Both the position numbers and the translations under genes were made by a program. Of a DNA stretch of 64,000 nucleotides, positions 37,157 to 47,487 are shown piece after piece (position 1 is the stretch's first letter; each line of letters starts with the position of its first letter). Below the pieces are notes generated by a model that was given only the letters and a program-made list of their open reading frames with translations, ran no database searches and was not told the origin of the DNA. Source of the DNA: Bifidobacterium asteroides (GTDB taxonomy: Bacteria; Actinomycetota; Actinomycetes; Actinomycetales; Bifidobacteriaceae); contig NZ_CP048272.1 in assembly GCF_019469425.1 (NCBI RefSeq), forward strand, positions 1,116,001-1,180,000, in the 5' to 3' direction.

Positions 37157-40131
37157 GATCGTGTGGCCTTGGCTACCTTGGCTGGATCCAGCATGGGCTT
37201 CAGGTACTTGCCGGTCCAGCTGTTCGGATTGGCGGCCACCTGCTCGGGAGTGCCCTTGGCCACCACGGTGCCGCCGCCGTCGCCGCCCTCGGGTCCCAGG
37301 TCGATGATCCAGTCGGCGGTCTTGATCACGTCCAGGTTGTGTTCGATGACGATGACCGTATTGCCCTTGTCGACCAAGCCGTGAAGAACCTTGAGCAGCT
37401 TGCGGACATCCTCGAAGTGCAGGCCCGTAGTGGGTTCGTCCAGAATGTAGACGGTCTTGCCGTCGGAGCGCCGCTGCAACTCGGTGGCCAGCTTGACCCG
37501 CTGGGACTCGCCTCCGGACAGGGTGGGCGCCGGCTGGCCCAGGCGGATGTAGCCCAGGCCTACGTCCACCAGGGTGTCCAGGTAGCGGGCGATGGAGGGA
37601 TAGGCCTTGAAGAAGCGCGCGGCCTCCTCGATGGGCATATCCAGCACATCCGAGACGGTCTTGCCGTTGTAGGTGACCTCCAGGGTCTCCCTGTTGTAGC
37701 GCTTGCCGTGGCAGGTCTCGCACTGCACGTAGACGTCGGGCAGGAAGTTCATCTCGATCTTGATGGTTCCGTCACCGTGGCAGGTCTCGCAGCGGCCGCC
37801 CTTGACATTGAAGGAGAAGCGGCCAGGACCATAGCCGCGCACCTGGGCCTCCGGGGTCTTGGCGAAGAGCTGGCGAATCTTGTCCCAGACGCCGGTGTAG
37901 GTGGCCGGGTTGGATCGCGGGGTGCGGCCGATCGGGTTCTGGTCCACATGGATGACCTTGCGCACCTGGTCCACGCCCTCCACTCGGGTGTGCTTGCCGG
38001 GCACGATGCGGGCATTGTTGAGCTGGTCAGCCAGGACGGGGTAGAGGATGGAGTTGACAAGGGTGGACTTGCCGGAGCCGGAGACACCGGTTACCAGGGT
38101 CATGACCCCCAAGGGGAAGGAGACCTTGAGGTTCTTCAGGTTATTCTCCCGAGCCCCCACCACGGTCAGCTGGCGGGTGCGGCTGGTCTTGCGGCGGCGC
38201 TTGGGCACCTCGATGGAACGGCGACCGGCGATGTAGTCAGCGGTGATTGAGCGGGAGGCTTTGGCCAGATCTTGCGAGCGCCCGGAAAAGATGACTTCAC
38301 CGCCATGTTCGCCTGCTCCCGGGCCGATGTCGACCAGCCAGTCGGCCTGGCGGATGGTGTCCTCGTCGTGTTCGACCACAATCAGTGTGTTGCCCAGGTC
38401 GCGCAGCCGCTGCAGGGTTTTGATTAGCCGGTCGTTATCCCGCTGGTGCAAGCCAATGGAAGGCTCGTCCAGCACGTACATAACGCCCACCAGGCCCGAG
38501 CCGATCTGAGTGGCCAGACGGATGCGCTGGGCTTCACCGCCGGAGAGGGTGGCTGCCGCCCGGGACAAGGTCAGGTAGTTCAGTCCCACGTCGTTGAGGA
38601 AGCGCAAGCGGGCGCGGATCTCCTTGAGGACTTCCCCGGCGATCTTGGCCTGGGCGCCCTCCATGTGCAGGCTCTCAATCCACTTCAGACTGACGGACAC
38701 GGCCATGTCGCAGACCTGGGCGATGGAGAGCCCGTCCACAGTCACGGCCAGGACCTCGGGCTTCAGACGCTTGCCTTGGCAGACCTGGCAGGGCACCTCG
38801 CGCATATAGGACTCGTAATACTGCTTCATAGGCTGCGAGTCGGTCTCGTCATGGCGACGCATCAGGGTGCGGACCACGCCCTCGAACCCGGTGGTGTATT
38901 CGCGCAGCCGGCCCCAGCGGTTCCGGTAGGAGACGTCCACCTTGAAGTCATGCCCGTACATGACGGCGTGACGAACGTCCTCGGGCAGGTCCTTCCAGGG
39001 AGTCGAGGTGGAGAAGCCCATCTCTTTGGCCAGGCCGTCCAGCAGGTGGCCGTAGAAGCGCTGCTGGCTCTTGGTGCCGCTCCAGGGCTCCACAGCACCG
39101 TCTTTGAGGCTCTTCTCCGGGTCGGGCACCACCAGCTCAGGGTCGATCTCCAGGTTGAATCCCAGACCGGTGCAGGCCGGGCAGGCTCCGTAGGGGGCGT
39201 TGAAGGAGAAGGTCCGAGGCTCGATCTCGTCCAATTCCAGCTCGTGGCCGTTGGGGCAGGACCGCTTCTCTGAGAACGGCTGGCGACGCTCGGGATCCTT
39301 GGCATCCAAATCCACGAAGTCGGCCACCACAGTGCCCTTGGCCAGTCGCAGGGCGGTCTCCACGGAGTCGGTCAGCCGCTGGCGCATGCCTTCCCGAATA
39401 ACCAGCCTGTCCACTACCACCTCAATGGTGTGCTTTTTCTGCTTGGTCAGCTTGATGGAGTCGGACAGCTGGTGCATTTCTCCGTCGATGACGGCCCGGG
39501 AGTAACCGTCGGAGCGCAGAAGCTCCAGAGTCTCCACAAACTCGCCCTTGCGGCCCTTGACGATTGGGGCTAGCAGCTGGAAGCGGGTCCCCACGGGTCT
39601 GGACATGAGGGTGTCGACGATCTGCTGCGGCGACTGGGCGCGCACCTCGGCCCCGCAGACCGGGCAGTGGGGAATGCCTGTCCTGGCGAAGAGCAGACGC
39701 AGGTAGTCGTAGACCTCGGTAATGGTGCCTACGGTGGACCGGGGGTTGCGGTTGGTGGTCTTCTGGTCGATGGAGACCGCCGGGCTCAGGCCCTCGATGA
39801 AGTCCACGTCAGGCTTGTCCATTTGGCCCAGGAACTGGCGGGCATAGGCAGAGAGGGACTCCACATAGCGGCGCTGACCCTCGGCGAAGAGGGTGTCGAA
39901 AGCCAGGGAGGACTTGCCGGAGCCCGACAGGCCGGTGAAGACCACCATCCGGTTGCGGGGTATGGACAGGTTGACGTTCTTGAGGTTGTGCGCCCGGGCG
40001 CCTTGGATGACTATTTTGCGGTCGTTGGGCACCATGGACAGGTCCGCCACCAAGGACCCCTTGGATTCGATCATGCGCGGGTTCTCGATGGCCGCGTCCA
40101 CTGTCGATTTAGGCTTGTTCTGCTGCTTCAC
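37153..40131 (-). CDS. uvrA: Excinuclease ABC subunit A
   Basis: ABC-type ATPase dimer that finds DNA damage. About 990 aa with two ATPase modules: Walker [20 protein letters not shown] near the N terminus and [14 protein letters not shown] near residue 680, zinc modules ([40 protein letters not shown]), and signatures [12 protein letters not shown] and [12 protein letters not shown]. The start is uncertain: GTG 40131 has a GGGAAG site and is used here, with ATG 40074 and ATG 40035 as alternatives. It leads the uvrA-uvrC-aroE-rapZ chain. Confidence 0.94.
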   Translation of the reverse strand: MKQQNKPKSTVDAAIENPRMIESKGSLVADLSMVPNDRKIVIQGARAHNLKNVNLSIPRNRMVVFTGLSGSGKSSLAFDTLFAEGQRRYVESLSAYARQFLGQMDKPDVDFIEGLSPAVSIDQKTTNRNPRSTVGTITEVYDYLRLLFARTGIPHCPVCGAEVRAQSPQQIVDTLMSRPVGTRFQLLAPIVKGRKGEFVETLELLRSDGYSRAVIDGEMHQLSDSIKLTKQKKHTIEVVVDRLVIREGMRQRLTDSVETALRLAKGTVVADFVDLDAKDPERRQPFSEKRSCPNGHELELDEIEPRTFSFNAPYGACPACTGLGFNLEIDPELVVPDPEKSLKDGAVEPWSGTKSQQRFYGHLLDGLAKEMGFSTSTPWKDLPEDVRHAVMYGHDFKVDVSYRNRWGRLREYTTGFEGVVRTLMRRHDETDSQPMKQYYESYMREVPCQVCQGKRLKPEVLAVTVDGLSIAQVCDMAVSVSLKWIESLHMEGAQAKIAGEVLKEIRARLRFLNDVGLNYLTLSRAAATLSGGEAQRIRLATQIGSGLVGVMYVLDEPSIGLHQRDNDRLIKTLQRLRDLGNTLIVVEHDEDTIRQADWLVDIGPGAGEHGGEVIFSGRSQDLAKASRSITADYIAGRRSIEVPKRRRKTSRTRQLTVVGARENNLKNLKVSFPLGVMTLVTGVSGSGKSTLVNSILYPVLADQLNNARIVPGKHTRVEGVDQVRKVIHVDQNPIGRTPRSNPATYTGVWDKIRQLFAKTPEAQVRGYGPGRFSFNVKGGRCETCHGDGTIKIEMNFLPDVYVQCETCHGKRYNRETLEVTYNGKTVSDVLDMPIEEAARFFKAYPSIARYLDTLVDVGLGYIRLGQPAPTLSGGESQRVKLATELQRRSDGKTVYILDEPTTGLHFEDVRKLLKVLHGLVDKGNTVIVIEHNLDVIKTADWIIDLGPEGGDGGGTVVAKGTPEQVAANPNSWTGKYLKPMLDPAKVAKATRS

Positions 40132-40236
40132 GTGCTTCCCATCCGCTTCCCTGAAGACCCATGGCCAAGGCTGAGGCCAAAGCCTGACCATGATATCGCC
40201 GGGACCGAATAATTCGAACAGGTGTTCGATGACGGC

Positions 40237-40839
40237 TTAGATGGCAGGTGCAGGCGCATCCAGGGGCGGTCGACCACAGCCGTTGAGGAAGCAGCCATTT
40301 TGATGGTCGTTGATCATGCCGGCCGCTTGGAGGAACGAATGGACCGTCACCGGACCCAGGAAGCGCAGCCCCAGGTCGCGCATATCCTTGCAGACGATGA
40401 CTGACAGGTGGTCGTAACGCGGTATGGACGGATCGTCCGGGTAGTCGTGGTTGATGGTCAGCCCGCCGGTGAAGGACCAGCAGTAGCGGTCGAATGCCTC
40501 CCCGGGAAATTGGCGGGCGATCAGGGCGGCATTGGCGACCGTGGCTTCGATTTTCCCTCTATTGCGGATGATGGCCGGATCGGCCATGAGTCGGTCGATA
40601 TGGTCGGCGTCGAAAGCGGAGACCGCTTGAACATCGAAGTTTTCGAAATCTTTGAAGAGGGCCTGGCGACGGCGCAGGACCAGCTGCCAGCTGAGTCCGC
40701 ACTGGAATATCTCTAGGGAGAGCATGGCGAAGAGCCTCTGAGAGCCGTGCAGGGGGCGGCCCCACTCATGGTCGTGGTAGCTGCGCATAAGCGGATCGTT
40801 CACCTGAGCCCAGTCGCATCGACATAAAGGTTCGGCCAT
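40237..40839 (-). CDS. tag: DNA-3-methyladenine glycosylase I
   Basis: Removes 3-methyladenine from DNA. The 200-aa protein has the zinc-binding residues of the Tag family: the cysteine of CDWAQ near residue 8, the histidine of YHDHEWG near 21-24, and a C-terminal histidine and cysteine in MINDHQNGCF. The helix-hairpin-helix core (about 35-150) contains FQCGLSW and RNRGKIEA, which form the base pocket. It lies just upstream of uvrA, so repair genes are grouped here. Confidence 0.9.
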   Translation of the reverse strand: MAEPLCRCDWAQVNDPLMRSYHDHEWGRPLHGSQRLFAMLSLEIFQCGLSWQLVLRRRQALFKDFENFDVQAVSAFDADHIDRLMADPAIIRNRGKIEATVANAALIARQFPGEAFDRYCWSFTGGLTINHDYPDDPSIPRYDHLSVIVCKDMRDLGLRFLGPVTVHSFLQAAGMINDHQNGCFLNGCGRPPLDAPAPAI

Positions 40840-41022
40840 CTCGCACTCCTCTCTCCAATATTTGGCCTCAGGCTAGCACCGGCGGACGCCCGGACCGGGT
40901 GGTCAATACCACCGGGCCAGGCTGGCCGATTTAGAGTTGGAACAGAGGCCGGTCGGCCCATGCCCGGGGCAATCCCCACGGCGACAGCAGGCTGCGGCCG
41001 GCAAGGAGAGGAAGCATGTGCC

Positions 41023-42156
41023 ATGACTGACAAGGACAATCCGCGCAGACTCTGGACCGACGATGAGGACCCGGCCGAAAGGGCCAAGCGCACCTCCCCG
41101 GCCATGCAGGGCCGCCAATCAACGTCAGGCTCGTCATCAGCAACCAGGAATTCGAGGAATGGAAGTTCGGCATCTTCTGCCGCGTCGACTTCGAATTCAT
41201 CCAGCTCAGGCCCGTCGCCTTCGGGTACCGCAGCCAAACAGTCTGAAAAAACCAGCGCCGATGGGACCGCCAATGGAGGCAAGAGTCGCTCCGATCGCAG
41301 CAGCAATGAAGCGGCGCAGGGATCAAATCAGACAAAGCAGGGTCAGTCCGAAAAGGAGCAGGAACCCTCCAAGGGTCGCGGCTGGAAGCTGTTTGAGGAT
41401 ATCCTGCTCTGGGTGGCCTGGATGGCCATGGTGGGCTTCAACGGCTATGCGGAGGTCTACCGCTTCAATGGCACGACCGTAGGCGGCCTGGCCCGCAAGG
41501 TCGACCTGTGGATCATGCCCGCCGGCTATGTCTTCGCCATCTGGGGGGTCATCTACATCGCCCTGGCCATCTGGCTCTTCCGCTTCTGCCTGGCAGGCCC
41601 CAGCCGCAAACGCCTGGGATTCCTGCCCTTCACACTGAGCGGGCTGCTCTTCGTGGCCACCTGTTGCCTGAACATCGCCTGGCTGGCCCTCTGGCACATG
41701 GAGCGCAACTTCTGGGCTCTGGTCATCATCCTCATTCTGACCGTGCTGGCTTGGATGCTCTACGCCCTGGTGCGCAGGGATGCCACCAAGGCCGGAACTC
41801 CAACCGCCGCTAAGGCTCTTGATTGGATTCCCCTATCCATCTACGCCAGCTGGCTGAGCGTGGCCACCCTGGTTAACGCCGGATACATGGTGGTCGCGGG
41901 GCACAGGGTCGGCAATGCCGTTCAGGGATTCGCCACCATCATCGTGGTCGGCGCCCTCCTGGCCGTCGCATACCTGATGAACAGACATGGCAATGACTGG
42001 GTCTTCGGCCTGGTGGTCATCTGGGCCTGCCTGGGCATCGGCATCAGGATCTTCTCCTTCGCGGCCGCCATGGGCGTGCTGGTCATCGCTCTGACCGCTG
42101 TGGGCGCCTTCCTGGTCTACTTCCCCTGGAGCAAGTTCAGGCTGGTTCGTCGCTGA
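41023..42156 (+). CDS. TspO/MBR-related tryptophan-rich membrane protein with Ser-rich N-terminal extension
   Basis: A 377-aa protein. Residues 1-115 are low complexity, rich in Ser, Gln, Gly and Lys, and probably disordered and cytoplasmic. The rest has about eight helices. 'PAGYVFAIWGVIYIALAIW' and 'CLNIAWLALWHMERNFWAL' match the longer TspO-like (tryptophan-rich sensory) proteins of Gram-positives, and Trp content is high. TspO proteins bind tetrapyrroles in other bacteria; whether this one does is not shown. An AGAGGAAG site precedes the ATG. It is monocistronic and divergent from tag. Confidence 0.7.
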   Translation: MTDKDNPRRLWTDDEDPAERAKRTSPAMQGRQSTSGSSSATRNSRNGSSASSAASTSNSSSSGPSPSGTAAKQSEKTSADGTANGGKSRSDRSSNEAAQGSNQTKQGQSEKEQEPSKGRGWKLFEDILLWVAWMAMVGFNGYAEVYRFNGTTVGGLARKVDLWIMPAGYVFAIWGVIYIALAIWLFRFCLAGPSRKRLGFLPFTLSGLLFVATCCLNIAWLALWHMERNFWALVIILILTVLAWMLYALVRRDATKAGTPTAAKALDWIPLSIYASWLSVATLVNAGYMVVAGHRVGNAVQGFATIIVVGALLAVAYLMNRHGNDWVFGLVVIWACLGIGIRIFSFAAAMGVLVIALTAVGAFLVYFPWSKFRLVRR

Positions 42157-42177
42157 TCCATCCATGATTCATCCGTT

Positions 42178-42209
42178 GCCCCGTCAGCCGAGACGCACTG
42201 GCGGGGCTT
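42178..42209 (+). terminator. Probable terminator after the TspO-related gene
   Basis: GCCCCG (42178-42183) pairs with CGGGGC (42202-42207), extended by CAG/CTG inside, followed by TTGCTTCTTG, a weak pyrimidine tail. Confidence 0.55.
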
Positions 42210-42273
42210 GCTTCTTGCTACCATGATTCCTTGCAAGTTTTGAATCCACAAGGAAAGCGGGGTCGGAGGCGGC

Positions 42274-43875
42274 ATGGCTATTGAGGCGCAGGGACTTGAG
42301 ATCCGAATAGGTGCCCGACTACTGCTGCAAGCCACCGACTTCCATGTGACCAAGGGCGACAGGATAGGCCTGGTGGGCCGCAACGGCGCCGGCAAAACCA
42401 CGCTGACACGGGTCATCACGGGCGACATGCTCCCCTCGGCGGGCAAGGTGCGGGTGACCGGACAGCTGGGATACCTGCCCCAGTCCACCCATGCGGGCGA
42501 CTCCGAGCAGAGCGCCCTGGACCGGGTCATGAGCGCCAGGGACATTGCCTCCATCATCCAGCGGATGCGCAAGGCCGAGACCGAGATGACCAGTCCAGAC
42601 CCCAAAATCATGGAAAAGGCCATGAAACGCTATGACAAGGCGCAGCAGGACTTCGAGAACGCGGGTGGCTATGCGGCCCAATCGCAGGCCATCGTCATGG
42701 GCGAGAGCCTGGGACTGAGCCAGGAGACACTGCAGCAGGCACTAGGCACCCTTTCCGGCGGTCAGCGCCGACGGGTCGAACTGGCCAGGATCCTTTTCTC
42801 TGACGCTGACACCCTGATTCTGGACGAGCCCACCAACCATTTGGATGCCGACTCCATCGAGTGGCTCAAGGGCTACCTGCGCCGGTTCGAGGGCGGTTTC
42901 CTGGTCATCTCCCATTCCACCGAGCTGCTGGACGAGACCGTCAACCGCATCTGGCACCTGGATGCCCAGCGTTCCTGCATCGACATGTACGCCATGGGAT
43001 GGAAGGCCTACCTGCGCCAGCGGGTGGTGGACGAGGAGCGCCGCCGCCGCGAACGCGAGGTGGCGGAGAAAAAGGCCGACCGGCTGATGCGGCAGGGCAT
43101 CCGCTTGCACGCCAAAGCCACCAAGGCTGTGGCTGCCCAGAACATGATGCGCCGCGCTCAGCGTCTGCTGGCCGACACCCAGGAGGCGGAAAAGGCTGAA
43201 AAGGTGGCCGACCTGCGTTTCCCGGATCCCGCCCCCTGCGGCCGCACGCCCATCATGGCCGAGGACCTGTCCAAGGCCTACGGCTCCAACATCGTTTTCG
43301 CCGGCATCAACCTGGCCATCGACAAAGGCTCCCGGGTGGTCATCCTGGGATACAACGGCGCTGGCAAGACCACCACCCTGCGGCTGCTGGCCGGCATCGA
43401 ACAGCCTGATACAGGCAAGGTGACCCTGGGGCACGGGGCCAAGATCGGCTACTTCGCCCAGGAGCACGACACCTTGGATAACGAGGTCACCGTTCTGGAG
43501 AACCTGCAGCATGTGGCCCCTGACCTGGACAACACCCAGGCACGGACCATCCTGGGCTCCTTCCTCTTCTCAGGGGACGACGCCATGAAGCCCACCAAGG
43601 TGCTTTCGGGCGGAGAGAAGACCCGTCTGGCCCTGGCCACCCTAGTGACCAGTCGGGCCAACGTCCTGCTGCTGGATGAGCCCACCAACAACCTGGATCC
43701 TGCTTCGCGCGACGAAATACTCAAGGCCATCGCCAAGTACGAAGGGGCCATCGTGCTGGTCACCCATGACGAGGGTGCCGTCAAGGCGCTCAATCCAGAG
43801 CGGGTGTTGCTCATGCCCGACGGTGATGAGGACCTTTGGAGCGACGACTACCTGGATCTGGTGGCCGAAGAGTAA
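42274..43875 (+). CDS. ABC-F family ATP-binding protein
   Basis: A soluble 533-aa tandem ATPase without membrane domain, of the ABC-F translation-factor/ribosome-protection type. It has Walker A GRNGAGKTT (about 37-45) and GYNGAGKTT (about 359-367), signatures LSGGQRRRVELA and LSGGEKTRLALA, and Walker B ILDEPTNHLD and LLDEPTNNLD. A charged linker with EERRRREREVAEKKADR joins the two. The linker is of housekeeping rather than clearly antibiotic-resistance length. Start has an AAAGCGG/GGAGG region upstream. It is convergent with the MgtC-type gene. Confidence 0.9.
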   Translation: MAIEAQGLEIRIGARLLLQATDFHVTKGDRIGLVGRNGAGKTTLTRVITGDMLPSAGKVRVTGQLGYLPQSTHAGDSEQSALDRVMSARDIASIIQRMRKAETEMTSPDPKIMEKAMKRYDKAQQDFENAGGYAAQSQAIVMGESLGLSQETLQQALGTLSGGQRRRVELARILFSDADTLILDEPTNHLDADSIEWLKGYLRRFEGGFLVISHSTELLDETVNRIWHLDAQRSCIDMYAMGWKAYLRQRVVDEERRRREREVAEKKADRLMRQGIRLHAKATKAVAAQNMMRRAQRLLADTQEAEKAEKVADLRFPDPAPCGRTPIMAEDLSKAYGSNIVFAGINLAIDKGSRVVILGYNGAGKTTTLRLLAGIEQPDTGKVTLGHGAKIGYFAQEHDTLDNEVTVLENLQHVAPDLDNTQARTILGSFLFSGDDAMKPTKVLSGGEKTRLALATLVTSRANVLLLDEPTNNLDPASRDEILKAIAKYEGAIVLVTHDEGAVKALNPERVLLMPDGDEDLWSDDYLDLVAEE

Positions 43876-43922
43876 GTAGCCACCAGTTGGCCCGCGCCTG
43901 TGGGGAGTCTGTCGTCAGCGGG

Positions 43923-44612
43923 TCAGTCGTCTTCCCCCAGGACCTCTACGCCCTTGACCCCTGGAGTCTGGCCAATGGATTCGACCAGCTCGGTCACGTC
44001 CCCCTTGCCCAGCAGGTTGACGGTGACATCGGCGCCCTTCCAGGCATCCCGGTGCAGCTCGTGGATCGTCAGCACCCGGGACTCAAAGCCCATACGGGTG
44101 GCCAGCAACAGGGATTCGCGCAGGCAGCCGTGACCGTCCTGATATACGATGCGCAGAACCGTGTTCTGACGGTTGCGCAGGAACCACTTGAGAATGGGCG
44201 CGATGACCAGGACGGCCAGAAAGTAGAAGACGACCGCCAGGATGGCGATGGCGAAGAGCTGGACCCCACAGGCCATGCCCACGGCGGCGGCCACCCAGAT
44301 GGCGCTGGCCGTGGTCAGACCCTTGACTGAATCATGGTTGAAGAAGATGACTCCAGCGCCGATGAAACCGATGCCCGAGGCCACTCCGGCCGCAATTCGC
44401 GATGCATCCCAGGAGTAGTTGCCCACAGCAGCCTGGATGCCGTAGAGAGAGACCATGGTGAACAGGCAGCTGCCCAGGCCCACCAGAATATGGGTGCGGA
44501 TGCCAGCGTCATGCTTGAGGAACTCGCGCTCGAAGCCGATAAGGCCACAGAGGACCACCGTCAGGACTACCGCCATGATCTGGCCCTGGTTCGGCATTGC
44601 GAATCCCTGCAT
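43923..44612 (-). CDS. MgtC/SapB family membrane protein
   Basis: A 229-aa protein with about four or five N-terminal helices holding the MgtC signature (GLIGFERE at about 24-31; HILVGLGSCLFTM; AAGVASGIGFIGAG) and a C-terminal cytoplasmic ACT-like domain (about 150-229). MgtC proteins are linked to Mg2+ limitation, acid tolerance and, in pathogens, ATP synthase control. The ATG has a GGAAGGAAATC site. It is divergent from the nnr gene, with 132 nt for both promoters. Confidence 0.88.
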   Translation of the reverse strand: MQGFAMPNQGQIMAVVLTVVLCGLIGFEREFLKHDAGIRTHILVGLGSCLFTMVSLYGIQAAVGNYSWDASRIAAGVASGIGFIGAGVIFFNHDSVKGLTTASAIWVAAAVGMACGVQLFAIAILAVVFYFLAVLVIAPILKWFLRNRQNTVLRIVYQDGHGCLRESLLLATRMGFESRVLTIHELHRDAWKGADVTVNLLGKGDVTELVESIGQTPGVKGVEVLGEDD

Positions 44613-44744
44613 GATTTCCTTCCTGCCCTCGTAAGTAGGCAGACCTTATAACGCTTGCAGGACAAGGCCATCGGATAGAGTGGAGAGAGCACGTGGCCGG
44701 CTGTGCCGCCGCACGTGGACCTGTTGAATGAGGGGTGTGATGCC

Positions 44745-46652
44745 ATGAAGCCGTCACCAGATGAACGCCGCGAAGCCCGCCGGATCCTGGCCACCAGCGC
44801 TTATTCCGCCGACATGATCCGATCTCTGGAACAGCCGTTTTTGGACGACGGGGTGCCCCTGATGCGCATCGCCGCCGGGTCCTTGGCCTCCGTGGCCGAC
44901 GTCATGCTGACCCATGCCGGGCTGGAGCCGACAGGAGCCAGGATCGTCCTGTTGGCAGGGGCCGGCAATAACGGCGGAGACGGGCTCTATGCCTCGGCTG
45001 ACCTGGCCAGGCACGGGGCCGACGTGACTGTGGTGGCGGCCGGACGAAGCCTGCACCAGGGTGGGCTGGATGCACTTCTGCGCGCCGGCGGAGTGGTCAC
45101 GGCCCTGGATCCTCAGGCAGCCATCCCTGGCTGCGAGGCACCGGTTGGACCCAACCAGGCTACCGAGGAGCTGGACCAAGCCCTGGAGCTATGCCGGCAG
45201 GCGGATCTGATCATCGATGCTATGACGGGAATCGGCCTCAAGGGGGCGCTGCGCGGAATTCCAGCCGCTCTGGCCTCAGAACTGGGCATGGAGAGCGGTC
45301 TGCCCGACAGACCCGCCTGGCACGACCCCGCCGGACAAGACGGGCCCCTGGTGCTGGCCGTGGACACTCCCTCCGGCGTGGACATCGATGAAGGCACCCT
45401 GCCCGGTGCCTACATCCCGGCTGACGTGACCGTGACCATGGGAGCCATGAAGCCCTGCCTGATGCTGCCCCCAGCCGCCTACGTCTGCGGCAGAATCGTC
45501 CTGGTTGACTTCGGTTTCGACACATCGGCCCTGGCCCCCAGCGTTTCCTGCATGAACGCCGAGGACTGCGCCGGGCTTTTGCGGGCGCCCCGGGTGGATG
45601 ACACCAAGTACAGCCGAGGCGTGGTCGGCCTGGTCACCGGATCCGCCCTCTACCATGGCGCGGGGCTGCTCTCCAGCAGGGCTGCGGCCAGCAGCAACGT
45701 GGGCATGATCCGCTACTGCGGCCCCGGACAGGTGGGTGATCTGATCCTGCAGGAGCTGCCCGAAACGGTACTAGGCCGTGGACGGGTCGAGTCCTGGGTG
45801 CTGGGCTCGGGAGTGCCCACTCGGCAGGCTCAGAAGGCCGCCGAGCGTGAAGGCCAAGACGGTCAGCGGGATCTGATCGCCGACATACTCAGTCAACAGG
45901 CCGCTGACCTGGACGAGGACGAGGCAGCGGCCGATCCGCCGGTTGTGGCAGATGCCGGGGCCTTGGATCTGCTGCCGGACCGGCTGGGCCCTCGCACTGT
46001 GTTGACTCCGCATGCTGGCGAGATGGCCGCCCTGCTCAACTCGCATGGCGAGAATGTGGACGGCGAACAGGTCATGGCCGAACCCTTGCACTGGGCTGTA
46101 CGCGCCTGCCAGCTGACCGGAGCCACGATTCTGCTCAAGGGTGCCATTACGCTGATTGTCGGCGATGACGGTACCGACCGCCCCCGGGTCATGACCACCG
46201 GCTTCGGCCCAGCTTGGCTGTCCACGGCGGGGTCAGGGGACGTGCTCTCCGGAGCCATCGGGGCCATGCTGGCCCAGAACGCCGGACCGATCCAGGACGA
46301 TGCCACGCTGATGGTGGATCTGACTGCGGCTGCGGCCTTCCTGCATGGGCTGGCCGGTTCCCTGGCCAGCGGCGGCAGGCAGACCGGTTGGGAACAGCCG
46401 TTGATCTTCGATCCCCGCAAGCCCCAGGACTTTGCTGATCTGGTAGCCGAGGACAACCAACCGGCGGGCCAGGGGACCGTTACAGGACGCATGGGACAGC
46501 CGATCCGTGCCGGGCAGGTGGCCGATGCCCTGCCCAGGGCTATAGGACTGGTCATGTCCAGATCCGTGAGGGCCGCTGAACAGATTGACCAACCCATCCA
46601 AGACGGAGAGGATGCCTCTTTTTTCTTCGAGAACAGCTCGCTTTGGTTCTAA
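44745..46652 (+). CDS. nnr: Bifunctional NAD(P)H-hydrate epimerase / ADP-dependent NAD(P)H-hydrate dehydratase
   Basis: Repairs hydrated NAD(P)H. The 635-aa fusion has an N-terminal YjeF epimerase domain (LLAGAGNNGGDGL, then IIDAMTGIGLKG, about residues 1-260) and a C-terminal ribokinase-like dehydratase (about 275-610) with LTPHAGEMAALL and the catalytic GSGDVLSGAIGAMLAQNA. A polar insertion lies near 365-400. The C terminus ends with an unusual acidic tail (EDASFFFENSSLWF). AGGGGTG precedes the ATG. gpmA starts 28 nt downstream. Confidence 0.92.
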   Translation: MKPSPDERREARRILATSAYSADMIRSLEQPFLDDGVPLMRIAAGSLASVADVMLTHAGLEPTGARIVLLAGAGNNGGDGLYASADLARHGADVTVVAAGRSLHQGGLDALLRAGGVVTALDPQAAIPGCEAPVGPNQATEELDQALELCRQADLIIDAMTGIGLKGALRGIPAALASELGMESGLPDRPAWHDPAGQDGPLVLAVDTPSGVDIDEGTLPGAYIPADVTVTMGAMKPCLMLPPAAYVCGRIVLVDFGFDTSALAPSVSCMNAEDCAGLLRAPRVDDTKYSRGVVGLVTGSALYHGAGLLSSRAAASSNVGMIRYCGPGQVGDLILQELPETVLGRGRVESWVLGSGVPTRQAQKAAEREGQDGQRDLIADILSQQAADLDEDEAAADPPVVADAGALDLLPDRLGPRTVLTPHAGEMAALLNSHGENVDGEQVMAEPLHWAVRACQLTGATILLKGAITLIVGDDGTDRPRVMTTGFGPAWLSTAGSGDVLSGAIGAMLAQNAGPIQDDATLMVDLTAAAAFLHGLAGSLASGGRQTGWEQPLIFDPRKPQDFADLVAEDNQPAGQGTVTGRMGQPIRAGQVADALPRAIGLVMSRSVRAAEQIDQPIQDGEDASFFFENSSLWF

Positions 46653-46680
46653 GCACATCATTAGAAAAGGAGTCGATTCG

Positions 46681-47463
46681 ATGACCTCGCAACTCATCGT
46701 CATGCGTCACGGAGAAAGCGTCTGGACCCAAAAGTCCGTCAACCGTTTTGCCGGTTGGGTGGACGTGCCCCTGACGGATCGCGGACTGGAACAGGCCCGC
46801 CATGCCGGACAGCTGCTCAAGGAATCAGGCCTGCTGCCCGACATGGTCTTCACCTCACTGCTGACCCGCAGCATCGTCACGGCTAACACGGTCCTGGACC
46901 TGGTAGATCGAGCCTGGATTCCGGTGGAGCGCACCTGGAGGCTGAACGAGCGCCACTACGGTGCCTTCCAGGGACAGACGCGACCGGCCATGCTGAAACG
47001 ATACGGCCAGCAGCAATTTAATATCTACCGACGTTCCTACGATGTTCGGCCGCCGGCCATCGAAACCGATTCAGCCTACTTTCAGGGACAGGATCCACGC
47101 TATGCCCCGGCCTTGGCCGACGGGCTGGACAGCCAGAATCCGGCCGGGATACGTGCCGAGTGCCTCAAAGACCTGCTGCTTCGTCTGCATCCCTACTGGG
47201 GCAGCCGGATAGCCCCCAATCTGGTGCAAGACCGGACTGTGCTCGTCGTTACCCATGGTTCCGTGGTCCGCAGTCTGATCAAGGTTCTTGAGAAAGTGGA
47301 CGACAAGGACATACAATCCATCAATGTGCCCACCGGTGTGCCCATGGTCTTCAGCTTCGAGACGAATCGGCATGGCAACCCCCAGGTCCAGGGTCCGGGT
47401 CGCTATCTGGATCAGAAGGCCGCGAATCAGGGTATGGCTGAAACCGAGGCCCTAGGCCGATAG
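46681..47463 (+). CDS. gpmA: 2,3-bisphosphoglycerate-dependent phosphoglycerate mutase
   Basis: Interconverts 3- and 2-phosphoglycerate. The 260-aa histidine-phosphatase protein has the catalytic H10 in VMRHGES, the FAGWVDVPLTDRG segment, the glutamate in NERHYGAFQG (about residue 90) and the second histidine in VVTHGSVVRSL (about 187). It differs from classic GpmA in the lid and substrate loop (VNRFAGWV, QGQTR). An AAAAGGAG site lies 9 nt before the ATG. It probably shares a transcript with nnr. Confidence 0.9.
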   Translation: MTSQLIVMRHGESVWTQKSVNRFAGWVDVPLTDRGLEQARHAGQLLKESGLLPDMVFTSLLTRSIVTANTVLDLVDRAWIPVERTWRLNERHYGAFQGQTRPAMLKRYGQQQFNIYRRSYDVRPPAIETDSAYFQGQDPRYAPALADGLDSQNPAGIRAECLKDLLLRLHPYWGSRIAPNLVQDRTVLVVTHGSVVRSLIKVLEKVDDKDIQSINVPTGVPMVFSFETNRHGNPQVQGPGRYLDQKAANQGMAETEALGR

Positions 47464-47487
47464 GGCCTCGGGTATAGATTGGCCTAT

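Noticed and set aside
36068-37384. A 438-codon plus-strand frame opposite uvrC and uvrA
   Set aside because: Antisense shadow with low-complexity Gly/Val/Leu/His composition; it crosses the uvrA-uvrC junction.
42274-43875. Antibiotic-resistance ABC-F protein
   Set aside because: The linker and overall sequence look like the housekeeping ABC-F group; no leader peptide or inducible attenuator precedes it.
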